Source: an uncultured Oscillospiraceae bacterium (GTDB taxonomy: Bacteria > Bacillota > Clostridia > Oscillospirales > Oscillospiraceae). From it: a stretch of DNA of 64,000 nucleotides. The notes beneath the pieces were generated by a model. The model searched no databases and was not told the origin of the DNA. It saw only the letters and a list, made by a program, of their open reading frames with translations. Below, in pieces: positions 50,658-58,843 of this stretch. Each line of letters starts with the position of its first letter. Within the stretch, counting starts at the first letter, position 1. Made by a program: the position numbers and the translations under genes. Where the stretch lies: assembly GCA_944382965.1 (NCBI GenBank), contig CALWOA010000002.1, forward strand, positions 1-64,000, written 5' to 3'.

Positions 50658-51593
50658 TCAGAACGAGCCGCCAAAATCGCTGTTTGCCTGCATGGTGTAG
50701 TAGCTGTCCAGGGTGGAAACGGCATTGAACAGCGCCGCCAGAAGATAGGCTTTGGTATTTCGCACCTGGGTGTGATTATCCCGGATGCCGTCGCAGACAC
50801 GCTCAATGTGCATGGATGTAATTTGGGAGAATCGATCCTGAACATAGGCGGTGGCGTATTCCGCTTCTCTGCCAATGCGGATTGTGGGGCTGCGATTCAT
50901 GGAAACCTCCAGCATGATCTCCACAAGCTCATCGAGTTGCTCTCGGCTGTACCGCTCCAACATAATCTCATACTCTATCTGCTCTCTGATCTTTTCTCTT
51001 TCTGTCCTTCCGTCTGTCAGCGGAGCCTGTCTGTTTACCGGAATTGCCCCCGTAGAAGGAAAGAATGAATCTTTACTTGATAGATCAGTAATTGATTTTT
51101 CTGTAATTGATTCTTGTATATTTAATTGGGCGGGATTTTCCTGTCCAGGTTCCTCCTGTTCAGGAATTGCCTGTTCAGGGAAAGCCTGTTCAGGAATATC
51201 CAAAACAGGATAATCCAAGACTGGCTTTTCCCGTTTAGGTGGGGTCCCGGCTTTTGCAGAGCTGTCGGGCAGCGCGGATTCCTCCGAAGACGCTGTGCGG
51301 ACAGGCTTTTCCAGAATCGTATACTCGATCTCTGTGAGATGCCCCAGCTCATTTCTGAGCCGCCTGCGCTGGACATATCCGGCTTTTTCCAGCTCTTTCA
51401 CCGTGGAACAGATGCTGTCCACACCGTCCTTGCAGATGCAGGCAAGCCCCTTGGTGGTGTAGTCCCAGCCCTCCGGCAGGGAGAGCATCAGGGATAGCAG
51501 CCCCTTGGCTTTGAGGGAAAGAGATATATCCCGAAGGTGATAGTTTGCCATCACGGTATAATTTTTGTTCTTTTCAATGCGAAATACAGCCAT
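50658..51593 (-). CDS. RepA-like protein, winged helix plus DUF6017
   Basis: A 311-aa protein begun at 51593 behind GGAGG. Residues 1-105 form a winged-helix domain as in replication initiator A N-termini (LSLKAKGLLSLMLSLPEGWD, GVDSICSTVKELEKAGYV). A Pro/Glu-rich linker with repeated PEQ units follows, then a C-terminal DUF6017-type domain (EYEIMLERYSREQLDELVEI, RNTKAYLLAALFNA). Such proteins are associated with replication or control of conjugative elements. It lies beside parB and pcfB. Confidence 0.85.
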   Translation of the reverse strand: MAVFRIEKNKNYTVMANYHLRDISLSLKAKGLLSLMLSLPEGWDYTTKGLACICKDGVDSICSTVKELEKAGYVQRRRLRNELGHLTEIEYTILEKPVRTASSEESALPDSSAKAGTPPKREKPVLDYPVLDIPEQAFPEQAIPEQEEPGQENPAQLNIQESITEKSITDLSSKDSFFPSTGAIPVNRQAPLTDGRTEREKIREQIEYEIMLERYSREQLDELVEIMLEVSMNRSPTIRIGREAEYATAYVQDRFSQITSMHIERVCDGIRDNHTQVRNTKAYLLAALFNAVSTLDSYYTMQANSDFGGSF

Positions 51594-51718
51594 TTGCTTT
51601 ACCTCCAAAATGCACGGAGGGCATGAATCTGCATTCATGCCCTCCCATGCAAAGCGTTTTTCTAAGCGTTCTGCGCTCCAATCTTATTAAATTTTGATAG
51701 TCATTCTGTACCGGGAAT

Positions 51719-52246
51719 TTACGGTTCGTAAATGATCGCCTTCAGCGCAGCGTCAAGTTCTTCATCGCCGCAGTCCTGGTACTTATCGATCAGAGCCTGC
51801 CACAGCTCCAGAATGTTCACAGGAACCAGGTGGGCAGGCCATTCGTCACCTTTGTATTCCCGATATTCGGTGATATAGCTGGCAGCGGAGTTGAGGACAC
51901 GGAAGCAGGAGACGGCAGCGATGGTCATATCCTCCAGCAGCCAAAGCTCATTGGAGTAGGAAGTGGAGAGGTTATCATCGCCCAGCGGTTCCCCCTCGTC
52001 ACTCCAAATCAGCGTTGCATGCGCCGGGAACAGCTTGGTGCTGTGATACTGGTGGGAATCGCAGATACCGCCCCCGGCGCAGCAGACATAGACGGGTTCC
52101 GCTGTGTCGCACAGGACACTGTACAGCTGCTTATAATTCAGGCTGCATACCAGCCGCTCGATTTCGCCGGGGGTGTAGCAGAATTTCTCGCCCTCACTGC
52201 GAAAGAGGGTGCGAATGCTTTCGTGCAGTTTTTCAATTTTGTTCAT
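51719..52246 (-). CDS. hypothetical element protein
   Basis: A 175-aa soluble acidic protein beginning MNKIEKLHESIRTLFRSEG. It has a VCCAGGGICDSH cysteine-glycine loop and no family I can name. Its ATG follows AGGAGG by 10 nt. It lies in the small-gene cluster between the RepA-like gene and parB. Confidence 0.65.
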   Translation of the reverse strand: MNKIEKLHESIRTLFRSEGEKFCYTPGEIERLVCSLNYKQLYSVLCDTAEPVYVCCAGGGICDSHQYHSTKLFPAHATLIWSDEGEPLGDDNLSTSYSNELWLLEDMTIAAVSCFRVLNSAASYITEYREYKGDEWPAHLVPVNILELWQALIDKYQDCGDEELDAALKAIIYEP

Positions 52247-52269
52247 GGAAATAAACCTCCTGTCAATGA

Positions 52270-52533
52270 TTATTTGTGCTTGTGCTTTCTGCGCCGGGGG
52301 GAATCCGGCTCGGAACAGCCCACCACGATTTCTTCGTGATGAACGATCCGAAGCAGCCCATCGGCTTCCGCCTTGCGGATCATTTCGTAAACCGGGGCCG
52401 AAACATAGAGCCGAACCCGGTGATGCTCTTTTTCCACCAGATCATCGAATATGACCATGTGGCGAACATCGCTGCGGTAGCGATGGAGGGAATAGAGAGG
52501 GTGACCGTCAGTAACGCCGAAATCACGGCTCAT
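52270..52533 (-). CDS. small element protein, paralogue of the 50.3 kb gene
   Basis: An 87-aa protein starting behind AAAGGAG. LHRYRSDVRHMVIFDDLVE and RVRLYVSAPVYEMI align with the protein at 50300-50611. The tail is strongly basic (PRRRKHKHK). Function unknown. Confidence 0.7.
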   Translation of the reverse strand: MSRDFGVTDGHPLYSLHRYRSDVRHMVIFDDLVEKEHHRVRLYVSAPVYEMIRKAEADGLLRIVHHEEIVVGCSEPDSPRRRKHKHK

Positions 52534-53125
52534 GGGAAAAGTCTCCTTTCAGATGGAATGCGGCGGTGCCATATTTGGCAATCAGAAGGGCGTTCATAAT
52601 CAGCCGGAACGCTTCATCGTCGATTGTCATAGGATCGGCAAGCTCTGATTCTGTTACGCCTCCGGCATGGCGCAGCCCCTTGGCGGCACAGAACAGGGCG
52701 TAGTTGTGCGGATAAATGCCGCGAAGAACGGCATAGGAAAAGTCAATGCCGCCGTGGTAAAAGCAGTTGGCAGTCCGCCGGTACAGTGCGTCGTTGGAGG
52801 TCAGAAGGTACAGAGCTGCGTAATAGCTGGGGGTGTTTCTGCTTTTTATAAAGCCCAGACGGTTATCAAAGACCTTCATTCTGGTTTCGTGCTTTTCATC
52901 TGCCCAGAGGGAGCCGGGGAAGCTGTGAATCAATCCGGGAAGACGGTTTCGGATACTGCTTGCGGGTGGAATCAGCGAAGAAATTGCTTCCCTGTAGGAA
53001 ATAACACCGGCTTCAATCCGCTCCGCATAATAGGGACAGAAGTCCTGTCGGCATCCATTTCTTCCAAAATGCTCTGTGCATAATTTGCAATCCACATCCT
53101 CGGCAGAATAGGTGAACTTATGGAT
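52523..53125 (-). CDS. hypothetical protein with apparent ATC start
   Basis: About 200 aa. The frame runs through an upstream terminator to a TTG at 53167, but the only ribosome site, AAGGAGG, lies 8 nt before an in-frame ATC at 53125, giving IHKFTYSAEDVDCKLC. An early cluster (CKLCTEHFGRNGCRQDFCPYY) suggests zinc binding; the rest is helical. Either a rare ATC start is used or an ATG has mutated. No family assigned. Confidence 0.6.
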   Translation of the reverse strand: MHKFTYSAEDVDCKLCTEHFGRNGCRQDFCPYYAERIEAGVISYREAISSLIPPASSIRNRLPGLIHSFPGSLWADEKHETRMKVFDNRLGFIKSRNTPSYYAALYLLTSNDALYRRTANCFYHGGIDFSYAVLRGIYPHNYALFCAAKGLRHAGGVTESELADPMTIDDEAFRLIMNALLIAKYGTAAFHLKGDFSHEP

Positions 53126-53152
53126 ATAGAATACCTCCTTTGCTTGGAAATG

Positions 53153-53180
53153 AAAAAAGCCGGACAAATGCTGTCCGGCT
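53153..53180 (-). terminator. terminator behind parB
   Basis: AGCCGGACA pairs with TGTCCGGCT, followed by TTTTTT on the minus strand. Confidence 0.85.
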
Positions 53181-53197
53181 GGGGGAATATGGAATTG

Positions 53198-54109
53198 TCA
53201 TCTGCTGTTGTCACGCTGACGCTTGCGCATCCAGGCATCCAACAGCTTGAAGATGGTTTCTTCAATTCTTTGAGGGGAGTAGGAGCGTGGGAAATACTTG
53301 CGAAGCTTCTCGCCGGACAGGGTAATGTCATTCCTTTCCGGCTTTTTCTGCTCCATCATAATCTGGAGCATAGAATCCTCGTTCAGTTCTCCGCTTTGAC
53401 TGAGTTTACGAAGGCGCTGTGCCTGCGACACAGAAGGGGTAGCCTGCTCACTGTCCATTGTAGTCAGGAGCATTTCCTGCTCGTCTGGTGCTAGATGGGT
53501 AAGCTGATAGGCGGGGGTGAGCGCTATTGTTCCTTTGTCAACCATTTCCAAAAGCTGCGGAGTAAGATTCAGCAGCGATATGTAATTGCGAACAGTATCG
53601 CCACTGACCCCTTCGCCCTGACCCACCGTGTCATCCGAACGGAAAGCAGCCGAATGATTCGGCGAATTATTCTTCTGTTCTTTGGATGGTCTGCCAGCCT
53701 TCCTTTTGATGGCCTCCATACGGAGATTATACGCTTTGGCCCTCTCTGAAGGGAGAATGTTTTCACGCTGGATATTGCCGTCTACAAGCTGAATGATAGC
53801 ATCGTTATCATCCAGATTCAGAATCATTACTGGCATGAAATCCAGGCCTACCCGCTCACAGGCTTCCTTTCGGCGATGCCCTGCAATCAGCTCATAGCCT
53901 CCGCCCTGTCGGGGGCGTGCAATGGCCGGACAGAGTACGCCAAACTTCCTGACGCTCTCCGTAAGTTCAAGCATATCAGGATCATCCCTTATGCCATAGG
54001 GATTCTCCGGGTGTGGATGAAGTTGCCCTATGGGGATGCGGTATACTTCACCTACGGTTTCTGGTTTTTCGTTTGGAATAGTCTTAACCTCCTTCCTGAA
54101 AATTGGCAT
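53198..54109 (-). CDS. parB: ParB/Spo0J-like partition protein
   Basis: 303 aa from the ATG. A ParB nuclease-like N-domain is shown by IGQLHPHPENPYGIRDD, GYELIAGHRRKEACERVG and NIQRENILPSERAKAYNLR. A KorB-type helix-turn-helix follows, around GVSGDTVRNYISLLNLTPQL, then a C-terminal region. No ParA is encoded nearby. The ATG at 54109 is next to a terminator with no ribosome site, while AAGGAGG lies 8 nt before an in-frame ATT (54079), so initiation there is possible. It probably stabilises the element or regulates the first operon. Confidence 0.88.
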   Translation of the reverse strand: MPIFRKEVKTIPNEKPETVGEVYRIPIGQLHPHPENPYGIRDDPDMLELTESVRKFGVLCPAIARPRQGGGYELIAGHRRKEACERVGLDFMPVMILNLDDNDAIIQLVDGNIQRENILPSERAKAYNLRMEAIKRKAGRPSKEQKNNSPNHSAAFRSDDTVGQGEGVSGDTVRNYISLLNLTPQLLEMVDKGTIALTPAYQLTHLAPDEQEMLLTTMDSEQATPSVSQAQRLRKLSQSGELNEDSMLQIMMEQKKPERNDITLSGEKLRKYFPRSYSPQRIEETIFKLLDAWMRKRQRDNSR

Positions 54110-54110
54110 A

Positions 54111-54145
54111 GAAAAAGGGCGTTCAAATGAAGAACGCCCTTTTTC
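54111..54145. terminator. bidirectional terminator
   Basis: GAAAAAGGGCGTTC pairs with GAACGCCCTTTTTC. It separates the excisionase-like gene from parB. Confidence 0.85.
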
Positions 54146-54234
54146 TAAACCAGTTTTCGACTGTAGTTCAATCTTTGAATGAGAACATTGTGATCGGATG
54201 GCATTGGTATTTTGTTTATTACCGTAGGGTTATC

Positions 54235-54477
54235 TCAAACATGAACCTTCAATTTCTGACGATATTTGGCATAGTGGGTGCTGAGAAGGTAGTCTATCAC
54301 CCACTCTTTCGGGATTAGATACGTTGTCCTAATATAATAGTGCTTTACACGGTTTTCTCTCATTAGCTTTCTTGCCGTGCTGTCTGCAATACCGCCTAAC
54401 ATCTCACGAAATTGAATGAGATTAACAAGATCGGGATAGCTGGCGAATTTCTGGCGATATTTTTCTCTGTCACTCAT
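54235..54477 (-). CDS. excisionase-like small helix-turn-helix protein
   Basis: An 80-aa protein. GGIADSTARKLMRENRVKHY and YLIPKEWVIDYLLS form the winged MerR/Xis-type domain found in excisionases and in element regulators. Related elements place such a gene beside an integrase; no integrase is seen on either side here. It could also be a regulator of the parB operon. Start ATG at 54477. Confidence 0.65.
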   Translation of the reverse strand: MSDREKYRQKFASYPDLVNLIQFREMLGGIADSTARKLMRENRVKHYYIRTTYLIPKEWVIDYLLSTHYAKYRQKLKVHV

Positions 54478-54754
54478 GTTCCATCAGCCTTTCTTATCTC
54501 TTGTCAATGACAGGTGTGGCTGAAAGACGAATTATGGTGTTCTTTGTCATATCCCTCCAACATCCCTCCAACCGGCTTTTTTTTAAGCGATTTCGGGGCA
54601 AAGAAACATCGAAGGGTATTTGACGGATTCTCAGTTCTATTCGCTATTTTCAGAACATTTTTGACTGATAAAATAGGAATTTAGTCTTGTTCGTGGATAA
54701 ACAGAAACCGTTATACTCCACTAAAGTACACCCAGTTCCAGATAGCGTGCAAAA

Positions 54755-54809
54755 CTCAAAATCCACCGGTGGCGACACCGTGCCGGTTCGAGCCCGGCCA
54801 CCGGCACCA
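54755..54809 (+). tRNA. tRNA-Leu(CAA) 3' fragment (attachment scar)
   Basis: The fragment reads CTCAAAATCC (anticodon loop CAA and 3' stem), then a long variable arm ACCGGTGGCGACACCGT, a T stem GCCGG/CCGGC around TTCGAGC, acceptor CACCGGC, discriminator A and CCA. The 5' acceptor, D arm and 5' anticodon stem are missing; upstream bases do not pair. This is what an element integrated at a tRNA anticodon loop leaves at its distal end. The expected intact tRNA is not found at the left border. Confidence 0.8.
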
Positions 54810-54846
54810 AAAATCGACAAGCACCATTCAGGGCTTGTCGATTTTT
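54809..54846 (+). terminator. terminator of the tRNA fragment
   Basis: AAAAATCGACAAGC pairs with GCTTGTCGATTTTT directly behind the CCA end. Confidence 0.85.
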
Positions 54847-54936
54847 ACTTCTTCACTATTTCTTTTTCACTCTTCGCTAAATTTGACAGGTCGATTTTTG
54901 GAAGTAATAAGTTAATAGTGAATAGTGAAGAAGTAA
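54845..54936. repeat. 92-bp element with 16-bp perfect inverted ends
   Basis: TTACTTCTTCACTATT (54845-54860) is matched exactly by AATAGTGAAGAAGTAA (54921-54936). The inside is AT-rich and noncoding. It may be a miniature mobile element inserted next to the tRNA terminator. Confidence 0.65.
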
Positions 54937-55186
54937 GGTGTGCCGCATTGAGCGTGGATTTTACGTCTCCCCTACGCAGATTCTGCCGCATCCTGCATTT
55001 TACAATGCGCGCTTTTTGGTCACAATTTGCTCTTCATTCCTTAACAAAAGGTTTACAGGATCCTCCCGTGTTTTTCAGCGTTTTTTCAGGAATGCGTGAT
55101 ACCCTATTGTCAAGGTAAATAACACCAATTTGAGTGTATCCGCTTCTCCGAAAAAGAGAATGCGCATTGTTAAGGAGGATCTTATT

Positions 55187-56506
55187 ATGAGCGACTATTC
55201 TAACTTCAACCAACAGCCCGACCAGTCCGGCTACTCCATGCCCCCCTATCAGAATTCCTACTCCCAGAATGGGCCGGAAGACTTCAGCAAGAAACCGAAG
55301 AAAAAGCGTTCCGGCGGCATCATTGCCCTGGCGCTGTGCTTCTCCCTGCTGGGCGGCATTCTGGGTGCCGGCGGCGTGATGTTCGCCAACCGCTTGACCA
55401 ATGACAAGCCCTCTAACGAAGACCTGACCGTCATGGTAGAAGGCCGGCGGAAGGCATCGGAAATTGAAACCGTCACCGTGGACACCAGCAAGGAGATGAC
55501 TCCTGCGGAGGTCTACGCTGCCAATGTCAATTCCACCGTAGGCATCACCACCTCCATTACCACCAACTTCTGGGGCTTCCAGACCACCGCTGCCGCTTCC
55601 GGCTCCGGTTTCATCATCTCCACCGACGGTTATATTCTGACCAACTACCACGTCATTGAAGATTCCAGCAGCATTACCGTCTCCATGTACGATGGCTCCA
55701 GCTACGACGCCACTCTTGTCGGCTACGACGAGAGCAATGACATCGCCGTGCTGAAAATCGAAGCAGAGAATCTGACTCCTGTGGTGCTGGGCGATTCGGA
55801 TCAAATGAACGTTGGCGACAGCGTAGTGGCCATTGGTAACCCCCTGGGCGAGCTGACCTTCTCCCTGACCTCCGGTACCATCAGCGCCCTGGATCGGGAA
55901 ATCACCCTCTCCGGCGGCATTACCATGGATCTGATGCAGACCGACTGCGCCATCAACTCCGGTAACTCCGGCGGTGCTCTGTTCAATATGTACGGTGAGG
56001 TCATCGGCGTGACCAACGCCAAGTATTCCAGCTCTTCCTCTTCGGAAGCTTCCATTGATAACATCGGCTTTGCCATCCCCATCAACTCCGTCCGCAGCAT
56101 TGTGGAAAGCATCATTGAAAAGGGTTACATCGCCAAGCCCTATATTGGCATCAGCGTGATGGATGTTTCGGAACAGAACCAGCTCTACGGTGTCCCCGCC
56201 GGCGTTGCCATTCAGTCCGTCAGTGAAGGCTCTCCCGCCGAGGAAGCAGGCCTCCAGGCCGGTGACATTATCACCGCTGTAAACGGCCAGGAGATGGACA
56301 GCAACACGCTGGTAGAGCATGTGAAGCAGTCTCAGGTCGGTGACGAGCTGAAACTGAGCATTTATCGTCAGGGCGAAACCCTGGAAGTCACCCTCACCGT
56401 AGGGGAGCAGGTACAGTCCGCCCTGCCCCAGCAGGAAGTCCAGCCCACTCAAAGCCAGTCCTGGTCCCAGTCTCCTTTTGAAGGCTTCTTCGGGGGCCGT
56501 CGGTAA
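55187..56506 (+). CDS. htrA: HtrA/DegP-like S1C serine protease
   Basis: A 439-aa membrane-anchored protease. Residues 1-40 are a Gln/Pro/Ser-rich and basic cytoplasmic segment, 43-66 a membrane helix. The trypsin-like domain has His155 (TNYHVIED), Asp185 (ESNDIAVLK) and Ser261 (NSGNSGGALFN). A PDZ domain follows from about 325 (YIGISVMDV, GSPAEEAGLQAGDIITAVNG), and a Gln/Ser-rich tail ends the protein. It should degrade or refold damaged exported proteins. The ATG at 55187 follows AAGGAGG. Confidence 0.93.
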   Translation: MSDYSNFNQQPDQSGYSMPPYQNSYSQNGPEDFSKKPKKKRSGGIIALALCFSLLGGILGAGGVMFANRLTNDKPSNEDLTVMVEGRRKASEIETVTVDTSKEMTPAEVYAANVNSTVGITTSITTNFWGFQTTAAASGSGFIISTDGYILTNYHVIEDSSSITVSMYDGSSYDATLVGYDESNDIAVLKIEAENLTPVVLGDSDQMNVGDSVVAIGNPLGELTFSLTSGTISALDREITLSGGITMDLMQTDCAINSGNSGGALFNMYGEVIGVTNAKYSSSSSSEASIDNIGFAIPINSVRSIVESIIEKGYIAKPYIGISVMDVSEQNQLYGVPAGVAIQSVSEGSPAEEAGLQAGDIITAVNGQEMDSNTLVEHVKQSQVGDELKLSIYRQGETLEVTLTVGEQVQSALPQQEVQPTQSQSWSQSPFEGFFGGRR

Positions 56507-56512
56507 CACAAG

Positions 56513-56550
56513 AAAAAACCACGCTGCCAAGAAATGGCAGCGTGGTTTTT
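56513..56550. terminator. bidirectional terminator between htrA and serA
   Basis: AAAAACCACGCTGCCA pairs with TGGCAGCGTGGTTTTT. It serves both converging genes. Confidence 0.92.
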
Positions 56551-56560
56551 GTATGGATTC

Positions 56561-57724
56561 TTACTTGATAACCCGTACCCGCAGGACACCTTCAATGTTT
56601 TTCAGGTGTTCTACCACTTCCGCAGAAGGATGCCGGTCCAGGTCCAGCATGGTGTAGGCATATTCTCCCCGGCTCTTGTTCATCAGGCCGTCGATGTTCA
56701 CGTCCTCGCTGGCAATGGCGGAGGTAAACCTTCCCAGGGAGTTGGGGATGTTCCGGTGCAGCAGGGTAATCCGTCCCGCCGCCCGGCAAAGTCCCATATC
56801 ACAGTTGGGGTAGTTGACGGAATTGACAATGTTGCCGTTTTCCAGGTAATTCATCAGCTGGTTCACCGCCATCTTGGCGCAGTTATCCTCAGATTCCTCG
56901 GTAGAAGCACCCAAGTGGGGAATGGCGATGCAGCCGGGCATGTTGGCGGTTTTCTCATTGGGGAAGTCGGTGACATACCGGGCAACTTTTCCGCTGGCCA
57001 GCGCCTGGGCCATGGCATCGTCGTCCACCAGCAAATCCCGGGCAAAGTTCAGGATGATGACCCCGTCCTTCATCTTGGAAATAGCTTCGGCATTGATCAT
57101 CTGCCGGGTATCGTCCAGCAGGGGCGTATGCAGGGAGATAATGTCACACTTGGCATAGATTTCATCCCGGCTGTTTACCCGGACAATGTGGCTGTCCAGG
57201 TGCCAGGCAGCCTCGATGGAAATAAAGGGATCGCAGCCGTAAACGTTCATTCCCAATCCCCGGGCGGCGTTGGCCAGAGGGCCGCCTACCGCGCCCAAAC
57301 CGATGACACCCAGATTCTTCCCGCGAATCTCGTGACCGGCAAACTGGGACTTTCCCTTCTCCACCAGGCGGGCAATTTCGGAGCTTCCCTTGATGGACTG
57401 CACCCAGTTGATGCCGCCCACCACATCCCGGCAGCTGAGCAGCATGCCGCACAGGGACAGCTCCATCACGGAATTGGCGTTGGCGCCGGGGGTATTGAAC
57501 ACCACAATGCCTTTTTCGGCGCAGCTGGTCAGGGGGATGTTGTTTACGCCTGCTCCTGCCCGGGCTACCGCCAGCAGATTGTCCGGCAGTGCCAGATCGT
57601 GCATATTGGCGCTGCGAACCAGAACTGCTTCCGCCTGCTCCAGATTGTCAATGGTCTGATAGTCCTCCGTCCACAGGGCCAGACCCTTGGGGGAGATCTT
57701 GTTCAAGTTGTGAATGTGATACAT
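56561..57724 (-). CDS. serA: D-3-phosphoglycerate dehydrogenase
   Basis: A 387-aa NAD-dependent enzyme for the first step of serine synthesis, 3-phosphoglycerate to 3-phosphohydroxypyruvate. The NAD-binding loop is GLGAVGGPLANAARGLG near residue 147. The substrate region has RAGAGVNNIPL, the catalytic Arg region is ILNFARDLLVDDD, and the His lies in IAIPHLGASTEESEDN. A C-terminal ACT domain (about 315-387, ASEDVNIDGLMNKSRGEYAY) may give serine feedback. It is the short form of the family. It lies 21 bp behind serC. Confidence 0.93.
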   Translation of the reverse strand: MYHIHNLNKISPKGLALWTEDYQTIDNLEQAEAVLVRSANMHDLALPDNLLAVARAGAGVNNIPLTSCAEKGIVVFNTPGANANSVMELSLCGMLLSCRDVVGGINWVQSIKGSSEIARLVEKGKSQFAGHEIRGKNLGVIGLGAVGGPLANAARGLGMNVYGCDPFISIEAAWHLDSHIVRVNSRDEIYAKCDIISLHTPLLDDTRQMINAEAISKMKDGVIILNFARDLLVDDDAMAQALASGKVARYVTDFPNEKTANMPGCIAIPHLGASTEESEDNCAKMAVNQLMNYLENGNIVNSVNYPNCDMGLCRAAGRITLLHRNIPNSLGRFTSAIASEDVNIDGLMNKSRGEYAYTMLDLDRHPSAEVVEHLKNIEGVLRVRVIK

Positions 57725-57745
57725 GACCGTTCCTCTTTTCCCGTC

Positions 57746-58828
57746 TCAGCGGTTTTCTTTTTCAAAGCGCTCCATAAACGCCACCAGCTTTTGTACACCC
57801 TCAATGGGCATGGCATTGTAGATGCTGGCCCGCATGCCGCCTACCGTGCGGTGGCCCTTCAGGTTGACAAAACCTGCCGCTTCCGCCTCTTTGACAAACT
57901 TGGCATCCAGTTCCGCACTTCCGGTGACAAAGGGCACGTTCATCAAAGAGCGGTCTTTTTTCTCCACAGTGCCGTGGAACAAGGCGCTGCTGTCCAGGAA
58001 ATCATAAAGCACTGCGGCCTTTTTTACGTTATATTCCTTCATGACTTCCAGACCGCCCTGCTTGAGCAGCCACTGGAACACCTTGCCGCAGATATAAATG
58101 CCGTAGGCCGGCGGGGTATTATACATAGATCCGTTGTCTGCATGAATTTTATAGCGCAGCATTGTGGGGGTTCCGGGCAGTACGTCCTCGGTAATCAGGT
58201 CCTCCCGGATAATGGCAATCACCACGCCGGCAGGGCCGATGTTCTTCTGCACGCCGCCGTAGAGCATGCCGTAGCGGCTTACATCCACTGGCTCCGACAG
58301 GAAGCAGGACGAGACATCGGAAACCAGAGGTTTTCCCTTGGTGTTGGGCAGTGTCCAGAACTTGGTGCCGTAGATGGTATTGTTTTCGCAGATATAGACA
58401 TAGTCCGCATTGTCGCTGATCGGCAGATCCGAACAGTCCGGAATATAGGAGAAGGTCTTGTCGGCAGAGGATGCCACGGCGTTGGCCTGACCGTACATCT
58501 TTGCTTCCTGCCAGGCTTTCTTGGCCCACTGGCCGGTAATGACATAATCCGCCACCCGGTTTTTCATCAGGTTCATGGGGATCATGGCAAACTGCTGGCT
58601 GGCGCCGCCCTGGAGGAACAGGACCTTATAGTTTTCCGGAATGCCCATCAGCTTGCGAAGATCTTCCTCCGCCTGATCAATAATGGCCTGGTAGGCCTTG
58701 GAGCGGTGGCTCATTTCCATGACGGACATACCGGTGCCCCGGTAATCCAACATCTCCGCTGCCGCTTCTTTCAGAACAACCTCCGGCAGCACCGCCGGAC
58801 CGGCGGAAAAATTATAGACTCTGGACAT
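57746..58828 (-). CDS. serC: phosphoserine aminotransferase
   Basis: A 360-aa PLP enzyme converting 3-phosphohydroxypyruvate to phosphoserine with glutamate. The opening MSRVYNFSAGPAVLPEVVL is the family signature. FLQGGASQQFAMIPMNL binds the cofactor phosphate, and the PLP lysine is in YGGVQKNIGPAGVVI. The C-terminal HRTVGGMRASIYNAMP is typical. It is cotranscribed with serA and the phosphoglycerate mutase upstream. Confidence 0.95.
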   Translation of the reverse strand: MSRVYNFSAGPAVLPEVVLKEAAAEMLDYRGTGMSVMEMSHRSKAYQAIIDQAEEDLRKLMGIPENYKVLFLQGGASQQFAMIPMNLMKNRVADYVITGQWAKKAWQEAKMYGQANAVASSADKTFSYIPDCSDLPISDNADYVYICENNTIYGTKFWTLPNTKGKPLVSDVSSCFLSEPVDVSRYGMLYGGVQKNIGPAGVVIAIIREDLITEDVLPGTPTMLRYKIHADNGSMYNTPPAYGIYICGKVFQWLLKQGGLEVMKEYNVKKAAVLYDFLDSSALFHGTVEKKDRSLMNVPFVTGSAELDAKFVKEAEAAGFVNLKGHRTVGGMRASIYNAMPIEGVQKLVAFMERFEKENR

Positions 58829-58843
58829 GTAACTTCCTCCATT

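Larger units (their letters stand above)
12005..54809. mobile_element. integrative conjugative element, Tn1549/CTn-like, probably defective
   Basis: A continuous block of element genes, almost all minus strand: ParB, DUF6017 RepA-like protein, PcfB, VirD4, Maff2, VirB6, PrgI, VirB4, C40 peptidase, DUF4315, DUF4366, topoisomerase III, ArdC-like, TTRAP, SNF2-methyltransferase, DUF3849, MobC. The right boundary is taken at a tRNA-Leu 3' fragment. The left boundary is only bracketed between 11315 and 12005. No relaxase or site-specific recombinase is visible, although both are expected in this family, so the copy may not move by itself. The cargo is a sortase-pilus locus. Confidence 0.85.
54478..55186. 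other. noncoding element/chromosome junction
   Basis: There is no convincing gene in this 709-bp stretch. It contains a tandem GTTGGAGGGAT repeat on the minus strand near 54565, the tRNA-Leu 3' fragment with its terminator, and a 92-bp inverted-repeat element. The remainder is AT-rich leader of the protease gene. Confidence 0.6.

Noticed and set aside
54486-54700. Possible integrase C-terminal remnant on the minus strand (GGMLEG-like frame)
   Set aside because: The frame is short and has no catalytic motif; the signal is a tandem GTTGGAGGGAT repeat. Not enough to call a gene.
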